Source: Hyphomicrobiales bacterium (GTDB lineage Bacteria; Pseudomonadota; Alphaproteobacteria; Rhizobiales; Rhizobiaceae). Taken from it: 64,000 nt of DNA. The stretch lies in assembly GCA_900473045.1 (NCBI GenBank), contig UCKS01000007.1:67122-131121 (forward strand), in the 5' to 3' direction. This document shows positions 9,161 to 17,149 of the stretch, in pieces. Below the pieces are notes generated by a model. That model did no database searches and was not told where the DNA came from. It worked only from the letters and a program-made list of their open reading frames with translations. The position numbers and the translations under genes were made by a program. Within the stretch, counting starts at the first letter, position 1. Each line of letters opens with the position of its first letter.

Positions 9161-9892
9161 ATGGCACAGAATATTTACGACAATCCCGATTTCTTCGCTG
9201 GCTACAGCCAGCTTCCACGACAGGTGGACGGACTGGAAGGTGCGCCGGAATGGCCAGCAATCCGGGCCTTGTTGCCTGAACTGGCCGATCGGCGCGTGGC
9301 CGACTTGGGTTGCGGCTTCGGATGGGCCGCACGCTGGTTCCGTGATCAGGGAGCATCCTCGGTTCTCGGTTTCGATCTGTCACAGAACATGATCGAGCGT
9401 GCGAGAGCCGACACAGACGATGCCGGTATCGAATACCGGATTGCCGATCTCGAAACACTTGAACTGCCCGAGGCGGCTTTCGATCTGGTCTACAGTGCAC
9501 TGACCTTCCACTATGTGTGGGATTTCGAGCGGCTGATCCGCATGATCCACGCGGCGCTGGCTCCTGGCGGAGATTTGGTTTTCACCATCGAGCACCCGAT
9601 CTTCATGGCAGCCGCTCATCCGCACTGGACATTGGACAAAGACGGGCGAAAAACATGGCCGGTCAACGGCTATTCCCTCGAGGGCGAGCGCCGCACTGAC
9701 TGGTTCGCAAAAGGCGTGCTGAAGTACCATCGAACCTTGGCCACCACGCTCAACACGCTGATCGGCACGGGGTTCGCGTTGCGCAGGTTGGAAGAGTTTG
9801 CGCCCACGGCTGAACAGATCGCGGAGATACCGGAGCTGGCCGAAGAGCTGGAGCGACCGATGATGATGCTGGTTTCGGCGCACAAACGTTGA
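9161..9892 (+). CDS. Class I SAM-dependent methyltransferase
   Basis: 243 aa. Motif I is V-A-D-L-G-C-G-F-G-W (about 47-56), followed by the acidic loop L-G-F-D-L-S-Q-N-M and the post-motif segment F-D-L-V-Y-S-A-L-T-F-H-Y, as in Methyltransf_11 proteins. The substrate is unknown. GGAG lies 6 bases before the ATG. The gene sits between two same-strand fragments of a ydeI-like gene, read in the opposite direction, and has hairpins on both sides (9103-9150 and 9898-9930). This suggests it came in as a unit. It has no partner genes. Confidence 0.8.
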   Translation: MAQNIYDNPDFFAGYSQLPRQVDGLEGAPEWPAIRALLPELADRRVADLGCGFGWAARWFRDQGASSVLGFDLSQNMIERARADTDDAGIEYRIADLETLELPEAAFDLVYSALTFHYVWDFERLIRMIHAALAPGGDLVFTIEHPIFMAAAHPHWTLDKDGRKTWPVNGYSLEGERRTDWFAKGVLKYHRTLATTLNTLIGTGFALRRLEEFAPTAEQIAEIPELAEELERPMMMLVSAHKR

Positions 9893-9897
9893 CCCCA

Positions 9898-9930
9898 CCC
9901 GTCGCCCAGCCTCCTTGTCTGGGCGACGGG
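9898..9930. terminator. Perfect 12-bp hairpin after methyltransferase
   Basis: CCCGTCGCCCAG (9898-9909) and CTGGGCGACGGG (9919-9930) are exact complements with a 9-base loop, starting 6 bases after the stop codon. AAATCG follows, so the T tract is missing on the plus strand. Confidence 0.6.
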
Positions 9931-10019
9931 AAATCGAATGACTGGAAAGGGCCGACGGCGGACGATGATCGTGCCTCGTCCCGCCTCAGGAAAAGCTTGA
10001 CCTCACCCCGCCGAATAGA

Positions 10020-10193
10020 GAGTGCCAGATCGATCGCCTCCGGTTTCGAGGTGGTCGGTACGCCCGACGCCTTCCTGGCGAACTTCAGCCATAGCCCCTT
10101 GGCCGATGCCGGCTGGCTGGCTGGCGAGCCAGCTTTCCCATTGGCGGCACCGGCAAAAGCCAATATGGGCAGCTCGGCTTGATCTGCGGCCAT
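10020..10193 (-). pseudogene. N-terminal fragment of a YdeI-like protein, frameshifted
   Basis: From the ATG at 10193 the frame reads L-P-I-L-A-F-A-G-A-A, then a 9-codon stretch of poor fit, then A-S-A-K-G-L-W-L-K-F-A-R-K-A-S-G-V-P and P-E-A-I-D-L-A-L. Both good parts match the start of YdeI/OmpD-associated proteins. In the poor stretch the next frame reads W-E-S-W-L-A-S-Q, as the family would. So there are two compensating shifts, one near 10140 and one in a CCAG repeat at 10111-10124. After L-A-L the expected C-Y-G-W-I-D-G is absent. The matching C-terminus lies at 8756-8869. Confidence 0.6.
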
Positions 10194-10208
10194 GAGCAGT
10201 TTCTCCTG

Positions 10209-10925
10209 TCAGCGCGCCTGCGGCTCGAGGATCTCCTGATGAATGGACCTGATTTCCTCGGCGACGAGGTGTTGCAGGCGCCAGAGATTGCGGTCGTGGA
10301 TGCCGAAATCCTCCAGATGGGAGACGGTGTTGTAGAGATATTCCGCCCCCGATCCGAAATGTCCGCAGGCCCGCGCCAGGATGCCCGCAACGTGATCCAA
10401 CGGCTGGCGCGAGCGGATGCGCTCGCCGGTGGCACCGACCCAGAACCCCAGCGCCCGGCAGGGGCCGCTCTCGGATTTGACCGGCAGCCAGCGGACGGCA
10501 TCGATATTTTCGAAAGCGCTGACTTCACGCCGCAGCATGCGTTCGATCTGGGCCGCACGGTCATTGTCGGGCAGCCGGTAGATGACGCCATCGCAGCGGC
10601 CGCCACGCTCGAGCGCCATCATCAATCCCGGTTGATCATGCGATCCGCGCCAGCGGTTGATGTGCAGGCAGAACGAGCGGTGCCAGCCGAAGGCCGTTGC
10701 CCGCTGCCGGTCGATCGCCTCGAATTCCGGCTTCCAGATCAGCGAGCCATAGGCAAACACCCAGAGCGGCTCGCCATGGCTCTCCCGTTCCAGCGCTTCC
10801 GCAAGGTCGCGATATTGCGCATCGCTGATCTCGGTCCAGCGCCCGTCCGGCCCCGGATCGATTACGTCCTTGTGGCAGAGCGCCACCAGATCCGGTGTCA
10901 GGGTCATTTTTCGCGATTGCGGCAT
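10209..10925 (-). CDS. ChaC-like gamma-glutamylcyclotransferase
   Basis: About 238 aa. The substrate-loop motif Y-G-S-L-I-W (V-F-A-Y-G-S-L-I-W-K-P near residue 56) and the downstream R-R-E region fit the ChaC family, which splits glutathione into 5-oxoproline and Cys-Gly. The catalytic Glu would be the E of M-L-R-R-E-V. Start candidates are 10925 and 10907 (M-T-L-T-P-D); the ribosome site is weak for both. A still longer in-frame ATG at 10982 seems unneeded. It is the neighbour of the broken ydeI-like fragment but is intact itself. Confidence 0.82.
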   Translation of the reverse strand: MPQSRKMTLTPDLVALCHKDVIDPGPDGRWTEISDAQYRDLAEALERESHGEPLWVFAYGSLIWKPEFEAIDRQRATAFGWHRSFCLHINRWRGSHDQPGLMMALERGGRCDGVIYRLPDNDRAAQIERMLRREVSAFENIDAVRWLPVKSESGPCRALGFWVGATGERIRSRQPLDHVAGILARACGHFGSGAEYLYNTVSHLEDFGIHDRNLWRLQHLVAEEIRSIHQEILEPQAR

Positions 10926-11075
10926 ACGATCTCGTCTCGGCAGGGCAATGTCAGAAGAAGCATGTGGGGCCTGCTTGCCCAAACTGCCAGAGCGAATTCA
11001 TCAGTCAAGCGGTTCGGCCGCCACCCGATACCTGCATTTTTCCTGCGGCAACTCTCAGCCTCTTCCCGAACCAAT

Positions 11076-11669
11076 TCATGCCGGCCGGTAAATCTGCGCC
11101 ACCGCGCCCTTCGGAAAAGCTGTTGCGCTGATCAATTCGAGCCGCTTTGGCGCAACGACTTCAGAGAAGATCGGCATACCCTTGCCGAGGACCACCGGAT
11201 GCACCAGCAGGGCATATTGATCAATCAACCCTTGAGCGATGAGGCTGCGCGCGAAGCCGCCGCCGCCGTGGGCGATGATCGGCTTGCCGTCGTGGGTTTT
11301 CAGCCTGGCAACTTCACCGGCCAGATCGCCGCTCGCCACAGTGGCTTCACCCCAACTTTCCGCGCCGGGCTGCAACTGTCCGGATTGCGTGCCTGCCGTC
11401 GCCCTCAGGATCGCCGCCCCCTGTTTTGAAAACACGGCCTTGGGAATCTGGTTCATCGGCGGCGCGAAAACTCCAGTTGAGGTCGGCCAGAAAGCGGCCA
11501 TATCCCGGAAGGTGCGGCTGCCCATGATGTGCAGACTGGCATTCGACACGGTCTCCACGCTCCAGGCAATCGCATCCTTGTCGCCGCTGAACATCTATTC
11601 GGTTTCGCCATCAGGGCCGCTGACAAAGCCGTCGAGCGACATGGACATTTTCAGGATCAACTCTCTCAT
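11076..11669 (-). pseudogene. RibD C-terminal/DHFR-like reductase gene with an in-frame stop
   Basis: The ATG at 11669 with a good GGAGAA site starts M-R-E-L-I-L-K-M-S-M-S-L-D-G-F-V-S-G-P-D-G-E-T-E and then meets TAG at 11595-11597. The same frame continues directly with ATG and 172 residues including H-I-M-G-S-R-T-F and I-A-H-G-G-G-G-F-A, the rest of a YyaP/RibD-C type reductase. Relatives usually have Trp at the stop position, so a TGG to TAG change is likely. Either the gene is dead, or the ATG right after the stop allows re-initiation of a protein lacking the first strand and substrate loop. Confidence 0.75.
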
Positions 11670-11736
11670 GGCTTTCTCCGTGCGCTGGTCCCGTCCAAAG
11701 CCGGACCGATCAATCGGTTCCAGCAAAGCACATTTC

Positions 11737-12633
11737 TTATTCCACCTTTGCGGCAAGAAAATCGATGAAGGCGCGGATACGGGCTGCCAGATGCTCGTGG
11801 CCCGCAAAAACCGCGTGCACCTGTTCCGGTTCGTGCGGATTGTAATCCGCAAGCACTTCCACCAGCCTGCCACCGTCGATATCGGGATCGACATCGAATT
11901 TGCCGATGCGGGCAATGCCAAGCCCGGTCAGGCAGAGATTGCGGGCGATCGAGCCGCTGGAGGCCTGAACATTGCCGGGCGCGGGCCGTGTATAGGGCGC
12001 GTTGCTCTCCGGGTCGCGAAACAGCCATTCGCCGGGATTGCGGCCGAAGGTGAACGTGATGCAATTGTGCGCGGCGAGGTCTTCGGGCCGCTGCGGGGTG
12101 CCGTAACGCGCAAGGTATTGCGGTGTCGCCACCGTGATGCGGTGACTGTGGAGAAGCTTTCGTGCCTTCAGGCTTGAATCGCGCATCGACCCGACACGGA
12201 TGGCGATATCGGTGCGTTCCTCGATCAGGTCGATCACACCGTCCGTCAACGACAGCTCGAGGCGAACCTCCGGATACATCGCCAGGAACTCGCCAGCGAG
12301 CGGGATGATGAAGCGCTCACCGAAGCCGACGGTGGCATTGACCCGCAGAAGCCCACGTGGTGTTGCCAGCCCGCCGCCGGCAACGATCTGTTCCGTCTCG
12401 GCAATATCAGCCAATATCCGCTGTGCCCGGGCGAGATAGATTTCGCCCTCCGGCGTCAAGAGCAGCGAGCGGGTGGTGCGCACCAGAAGGCGGGTGCCGA
12501 GCCGGTCCTCGATGCGGGTGACCAGCTTGCTGACCGCCGAGGGCGACAGCTTCAGCCGCCGTCCGGCCGCCGAAAAGCTCTTTGCCTCCGCCGCAGCGAC
12601 GAACACCTCCATTTCGCCTGCCCGATTGTCCAT
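11737..12633 (-). CDS. LysR family transcriptional regulator
   Basis: 298 aa. The N-terminal winged helix-turn-helix (residues 1-60: M-E-V-F-V-A-A-A-E-A-K-S-F-S-A-A-G-R-R-L, then S-P-S-A-V-S-K-L-V-T-R-I-E) is typical of LysR regulators, and the remainder fits the periplasmic-binding-like effector domain. It is divergent from an MFS exporter at 12800, and a 17-base palindrome lies in the 166-base gap. By common LysR logic it probably controls that exporter and itself. The inducer is unknown. Confidence 0.9.
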   Translation of the reverse strand: MDNRAGEMEVFVAAAEAKSFSAAGRRLKLSPSAVSKLVTRIEDRLGTRLLVRTTRSLLLTPEGEIYLARAQRILADIAETEQIVAGGGLATPRGLLRVNATVGFGERFIIPLAGEFLAMYPEVRLELSLTDGVIDLIEERTDIAIRVGSMRDSSLKARKLLHSHRITVATPQYLARYGTPQRPEDLAAHNCITFTFGRNPGEWLFRDPESNAPYTRPAPGNVQASSGSIARNLCLTGLGIARIGKFDVDPDIDGGRLVEVLADYNPHEPEQVHAVFAGHEHLAARIRAFIDFLAAKVE

Positions 12634-12645
12634 CCCACCGCTCCC

Positions 12646-12662
12646 TGTGAATTCAATTCACA
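12646..12662. promoter_or_regulatory. Palindromic operator in LysR/MFS divergent region
   Basis: TGTGAATTCAATTCACA is a perfect 8-bp inverted repeat around one central base. It sits 13 bases upstream of the LysR start. A LysR-type T-N11-A arrangement can be drawn in it. Assignment to this regulator is inference. Confidence 0.55.
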
Positions 12663-12799
12663 GGCATTTATCCATTCCTATGGATTATCGCGCAAGTGTC
12701 TTTGGCCCATATTCCGCTCAACGAAACCCATGACGGCCCGGATATCCGGTGCGCCGCCACCAACACGCCGGCCTTCCCACCGGTGACAAAGGTGCTTCC

Positions 12800-13981
12800 A
12801 TGCCTCTTGCTCTCTTTGCACTGACGATCGCGGCCTATGCGATCGGAACCACGGAATTCGTCATTGTCGGCCTGTTGCCGACCGTTGCCACCGATCTCGG
12901 CATCACCTTGCCGCTCGCCGGATTGATCGTCTCGATCTATGCGCTCGGCGTCACGTTTGGCGCGCCGATCCTGACTGCGCTCACCGGCCGCATCGAGCGC
13001 AAGCCGCTGCTTCTCGGGCTGATGGCGCTGTTCATCGCCGGCAATGCCATGGCGGCACTCAGCCCGTCCTATGAGACATTGCTGATCGCCCGCGTGCTTT
13101 CGGCCTTTGCGCATGGCGTGTTCTTCTCCGTCGGCGCCACCATTGCAGCCGATCTCGTGCCGGAAAATCGCCGCGCCTCGGCGATCGCGCTGATGTTCAT
13201 GGGCCTGACCGTCGCCATCGTCACCGGCGTCCCGCTTGGCACTTTCATTGGCCAGACATTCGGCTGGCGCGCCACCTTCTGGGCCGTCGCCGGTCTCGGC
13301 GTCATCGCGCTTGCCGCCATCGCTGCCCTTTTGCCCTCCACCCTGTCGAAGGCGGCCCCGGCCAGCATTCTCGACCAGGTGCGTGTGCTCGGCTCCGGCC
13401 GCCTGCTGCTGGTGTTCGGCATGACGGCGCTCGGTTATGGCGGTACGTTCGTCACCTTCACCTTCCTGGCGCCGATGCTGCAGGACGTCACCGGCTTTGC
13501 CGCCTCCTCGGTCAGCCTCGTTCTGGTGCTCTACGGTCTGGCGATCGCTGCCGGTAACATCATCGGCGGCCGTCTTGCCGACCGCAATCCGGTGAAAGCG
13601 CTGGTCTGGCTGTTTGCCGCCCAGGCTGCCGTGCTGGTGATCTTCTCCTTCACCGCGGTTTCGACCATCCCTGCCCTGATCACGCTGGCAGCGCTCGGCT
13701 TCCTGTCGTTCGCCAACGTGCCCGGCCTGCAGCTCTATGTCGTGCAGCTGGCCAAGCAGCACCGCCCCGGTGCCGTCGATGTCGCCTCGGCGCTGAACAT
13801 CGCCGCCTTCAACCTCGGCATCGCTGCCGGCGCCTGGATCGGCGGCCTGGTCGTCGCCTCGCCGCTCGGCCTGCAGGCAACCCCATGGGTCGGCGCCATC
13901 CTGGTCGCAGGCGCGCTGGTGCTCACCATCATCAGCGGCATGCTCGACCGCAAGCCGGAGCCGATTGCCCAAGCGGCCTGA
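12800..13981 (+). CDS. MFS transporter, drug/sugar efflux type
   Basis: 393 aa from the ATG at 12800, with about 12 hydrophobic segments. The N-terminus (P-L-A-L-F-A-L-T-I-A-A-Y-A-I-G-T-T-E-F-V-I-V-G-L-L-P) is that of the AraJ/YdhP/PbuE branch of DHA1 exporters. The motif A equivalent G-R-I-E-R-K lies between segments 2 and 3 and motif C-like G-V-P-L-G-T near segment 5. An ATG at 12749 would add a soluble tail; an AAAGG site supports 12800. Divergent from its probable LysR regulator. Substrate unknown. Confidence 0.87.
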   Translation: MPLALFALTIAAYAIGTTEFVIVGLLPTVATDLGITLPLAGLIVSIYALGVTFGAPILTALTGRIERKPLLLGLMALFIAGNAMAALSPSYETLLIARVLSAFAHGVFFSVGATIAADLVPENRRASAIALMFMGLTVAIVTGVPLGTFIGQTFGWRATFWAVAGLGVIALAAIAALLPSTLSKAAPASILDQVRVLGSGRLLLVFGMTALGYGGTFVTFTFLAPMLQDVTGFAASSVSLVLVLYGLAIAAGNIIGGRLADRNPVKALVWLFAAQAAVLVIFSFTAVSTIPALITLAALGFLSFANVPGLQLYVVQLAKQHRPGAVDVASALNIAAFNLGIAAGAWIGGLVVASPLGLQATPWVGAILVAGALVLTIISGMLDRKPEPIAQAA

Positions 13982-14090
13982 TGATACGGCCTGATCAGCA
14001 CGGCTTGACCAACACGGTTCACGCCACATCTATAAGACGTCATTCCGGACCCGGCCATGCGCCGGGTCTCCTCCCTGAAAGGACATTTCC

Positions 14091-14924
14091 ATGCAGACAG
14101 TCAGCGCCAACGGCGCCAATATCCCCGCTCTCGGCTTCGGTACCTTCCGCATGCCCGGCCCCGACGTGCTGCGCATCGTGCCGCAGGCGATCCAGCTCGG
14201 TTTCCGCCATATCGACACGGCGCAGATCTATCGCAACGAGGCCGAGGTCGGCGAGGCCATCGAGGCATCCGGCGTTGCCCGCGGAGATATCTTCCTCACC
14301 ACCAAGGTCTGGGTCGATCATTACAAACATGCCGATTTCCTCGCCTCGGTCGATGAAAGCCTGAAGAAGCTGCGCACCGACTATGTCGATCTGCTGCTTC
14401 TGCATTGGCCGAGCAGCGGCGTGCCGCTGTCCGAGCAGATCGGTGCGCTGAACGACGTCAAGAAGGCCGGTAAGGTCAAGAATATCGGCGTCAGCAATTT
14501 CAACACCGCCCTGATGGCGCAGTCGGTCGATCTCAGCGAGGCACCGATCGCCACCAACCAGATCGAATATCATCCTTATCTCGACCAGACCAAGGTGCTG
14601 GACGCGGCCCGCCTAACCGGCATGTCGATCACCGGCTATTATGCCATGGCCGATGGCAAGGTGCCGAACGAGCCGCTGCTGAAGGACATTGGCGCCAGGC
14701 ATGGCAAGACGGCAGCCCAGGTGGTGTTGCGCTGGCTCATTCAGCAAAAGGACGTGATCACGCTGTCGAAAACGGCAACCGAAAGCCGCCTGAAGGAAAA
14801 CTTCGACATTTTCGATTTCGATCTCACCAGCGACGAAATGGCCGCAATCCACAAACTCGCCCGCCCGAACGGCCGCATCGTCAGCCCCGGCGGCCTGGCG
14901 CCTGACTGGGACCGCGCAGACTGA
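14091..14924 (+). CDS. Aldo/keto reductase (2,5-diketo-gluconate reductase type)
   Basis: 277 aa. The catalytic tetrad of the AKR superfamily is visible: D42, Y47, K72 and H105, in the motifs G-F-R-H-I-D-T-A-Q-I-Y, T-T-K-V-W and L-L-H-W-P. The NADPH-binding end is represented by S-K-T-A-T-E-S-R-L-K-E-N near 225. This layout is close to DkgA/DkgB reductases, which reduce diketogluconate and methylglyoxal. The usual W-S-P-L motif is replaced by G-Y-Y-A-M around residue 184, which may change the substrate. It follows the MFS gene on the same strand by about 110 bases. Confidence 0.87.
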   Translation: MQTVSANGANIPALGFGTFRMPGPDVLRIVPQAIQLGFRHIDTAQIYRNEAEVGEAIEASGVARGDIFLTTKVWVDHYKHADFLASVDESLKKLRTDYVDLLLLHWPSSGVPLSEQIGALNDVKKAGKVKNIGVSNFNTALMAQSVDLSEAPIATNQIEYHPYLDQTKVLDAARLTGMSITGYYAMADGKVPNEPLLKDIGARHGKTAAQVVLRWLIQQKDVITLSKTATESRLKENFDIFDFDLTSDEMAAIHKLARPNGRIVSPGGLAPDWDRAD

Positions 14925-15210
14925 AGCGTGGGGGACAACAGAGCCGTTTTCTCACGCGTGGCAGGTTACTGGGGAAATTAGGTGATAGCCAAATCTTTCG
15001 TCATTCCTGTGCCCGTCACAGAAATCCAGCCAGCCCAAGTCTTTGGGCTGAAAGGTCTTTTGACCCGACAGACGCCGGGTCTCTGGATCCCCGCCACGAG
15101 GGCGAGGATGACGGAGAGTGGGGTGGCTCTCTCGCCAGACAATCGATTTCAGGACCCGTCACCGGTCTGGGCTGCCCGCATGCAGACTGGTTTTCCCCCA
15201 GCCGCGCGCC
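14925..15210. other. Intergenic stretch with a repeat-like block
   Basis: No gene is supported here. The part at about 15060-15125 contains CTGGATCCCCGCCACGAGGG followed by CGAGGATGACG, a form I recall as a widely dispersed noncoding motif in rhizobia. There is also the pair CCCGACAGACGCCGGG around 15064. Confidence 0.35.
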
Positions 15211-16896
15211 TCAGACGATAAAGAAATCCGCTTGCGTCAGCGCAAGGTTCCTGGACAGCAGGGCAAACTGGATACCGGCTGCCGATCCGCTGCCATCGGC
15301 GTCGTAGAACAGCTTTCCGGTATCCTTTTCGTAGATGATCCGGTCGCTTGCATCACCGGCCAGACCCGTCAGGTTGCTGGCAAAGGCAGCGGCGGTCAGT
15401 CCGCCGGTTTTGGTCAGGGCGGTGAAAACAGCATTCTCCAGCCGGACCGTATCGTCGGCGACGTTGAAATCGCTGATCGTATCGATATTGGTGCTGCCAA
15501 TCTTGCTATCGAAAGCGAAACTGTCCTTGCCCGCCCCGCCCAACAGCCTGTCGAGGCCGAGACCACCGTTTAACGTGTCGTTTCCAGCCAGGCCGGACAG
15601 GACATTCCTGCCGGCATTGCCGGTGAGGACGTTGTTCAGGACATTGCCGGCGCCAGCGATATCCGTCGCACCCATCAGGGTGAGATTTTCGACATTGGCT
15701 GCCAGCGTGTGGTTTACGGTAGACTTGACCAGATCCGTGCCCTCACCGGCCACTTCGACAATCGTGTCGCCGCCATCGGTCACATAGATATCGTTGCCGG
15801 CCAGCCCGCTCAGCGTATCCTTGCCACCGCCACCGTTCAGCGTGTCGTTGCCGGAGGCGCCGATGATCGATTGGGCGAAGGTGTTGCCCGTCAGCGTCAC
15901 CGCCTTGACCGTGCTCGACAGATTGGCAAAGACCAGCTGCTCTATTTCCTGATTGGCAGCAAGCGTATAGTTCACCAGCGTAACGACCACGTCGCTGCCG
16001 CCGCCCTTGGCCTCGACAACGCAATCCCTGGCATTGTCGACCAGATAGAAATCGCCACCCGCGCCGCCACTCAGGTAATCCGCTCCCGTGCCGCCATCGA
16101 GCGTATCGGGATCCGCGCCGCCATAGAGTTCATCGTCGCCTGCCCCGCCGGTCAGCCGGTCCGTGCCGCCTTCACCGGTGAGAATGTCATTGCCGGCACC
16201 GCCGTCCAGATCGTCGGCATCGGCACCACCGATGAAATTATCGCCCCCCTTGCCGCCGATCATATAGTCCTGCCCGTCACCACCAAAGACCGTGCCGTCA
16301 ATGGTGCCATAGGCACCATTATAGCGGTCGCTGCCTTTGCCGAGCGCGATATCGCCGAGGATCACGCCATCATTGACGATGGTATCGGCAGCCGTGCCTT
16401 GCGACGAGAAGGCGGAGACGAGCCCTTCGATCGTACCGTTATTGTAGAGATACAGCGCATCCGCACCCCGGTTGACGATGGCAATATTGCCCTCGATGAC
16501 GCCGCTATTGCTGATCTCGCTGAAACCGGACACACCCGCCGGCGCGCTGGCGTTGATGTCGATACCGGTACCGGCGCTCCAGATCGAACCGCGATTGTCG
16601 ATATCTCCATTGTAGCTCGCCATGGCAATTCCCGTTGCAAAGCCACTGACATCGCCGGTCTTGCCGATGAGAACACTGTTACCGTGATTTGCCGTAGCCC
16701 CGAACGAGATCCCGGCGGTTGCGCCGATCAGTGTGCCCTGGACATTCACCTTGATGCCGTCGCCGGCACCGGCGATTGCCGCGCTGCCGGTCGAGCCGAC
16801 CAGAACACCGGCCCGGACATAGGCGATCTCTCCCGTAATCAGCGAAGCTTGAACGCCCGGACCGACGGAATCGAGATTGAAAATAGTGGACGTCAT
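15211..16896 (-). CDS. RTX-type calcium-binding protein (first of two)
   Basis: 561 aa, no classical signal peptide, acidic. Residues 1-200 form irregular repeats of the I-x-N-x-G-x-I-x-G kind that suggest a beta-helix. Residues 205-300 carry tandem G-G-x-G-x-D-x-L nonapeptides (for example G-G-A-G-N-D-I-L-T), the hallmark of hemolysin-type calcium-binding repeats, and more follow at 345-450. The C-terminus (N-L-A-L-T-Q-A-D-F-F-I-V) ends in a hydrophobic motif typical of type I secretion signals. It is probably secreted by an ABC exporter that is not in this window. Its last 110 residues resemble those of the protein at 22007-24298. Confidence 0.85.
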   Translation of the reverse strand: MTSTIFNLDSVGPGVQASLITGEIAYVRAGVLVGSTGSAAIAGAGDGIKVNVQGTLIGATAGISFGATANHGNSVLIGKTGDVSGFATGIAMASYNGDIDNRGSIWSAGTGIDINASAPAGVSGFSEISNSGVIEGNIAIVNRGADALYLYNNGTIEGLVSAFSSQGTAADTIVNDGVILGDIALGKGSDRYNGAYGTIDGTVFGGDGQDYMIGGKGGDNFIGGADADDLDGGAGNDILTGEGGTDRLTGGAGDDELYGGADPDTLDGGTGADYLSGGAGGDFYLVDNARDCVVEAKGGGSDVVVTLVNYTLAANQEIEQLVFANLSSTVKAVTLTGNTFAQSIIGASGNDTLNGGGGKDTLSGLAGNDIYVTDGGDTIVEVAGEGTDLVKSTVNHTLAANVENLTLMGATDIAGAGNVLNNVLTGNAGRNVLSGLAGNDTLNGGLGLDRLLGGAGKDSFAFDSKIGSTNIDTISDFNVADDTVRLENAVFTALTKTGGLTAAAFASNLTGLAGDASDRIIYEKDTGKLFYDADGSGSAAGIQFALLSRNLALTQADFFIV

Positions 16897-17149
16897 CGTG
16901 CAATTTCCGATCGCTGGAATGAAAAACTGAGATCTATGCGTGTATGGCTGCAGCTTAACCGCTACCGTTCAAATGTCTTGGCGATTTTGCTAACCGGGAA
17001 AACTATTTCTGGGGTATTTCAAGCCGCACAGAAGCCTAGATAAGCAGGCCCTCAAGATTTCCGGCAACAAGCCTGGCTTGGCATTTCAACACCGCCGATG
17101 TTCGGATAAGAGAGGCCCGGGCCGCATTCAAGATGGCCGCGAGGGTCTC

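Noticed and set aside
12668-14029. 453-codon open frame on the minus strand opposite the MFS exporter
   Set aside because: It is rich in Gly, Asp, Arg and His with no domain, and mirrors the high-GC codon use of the real gene on the plus strand.
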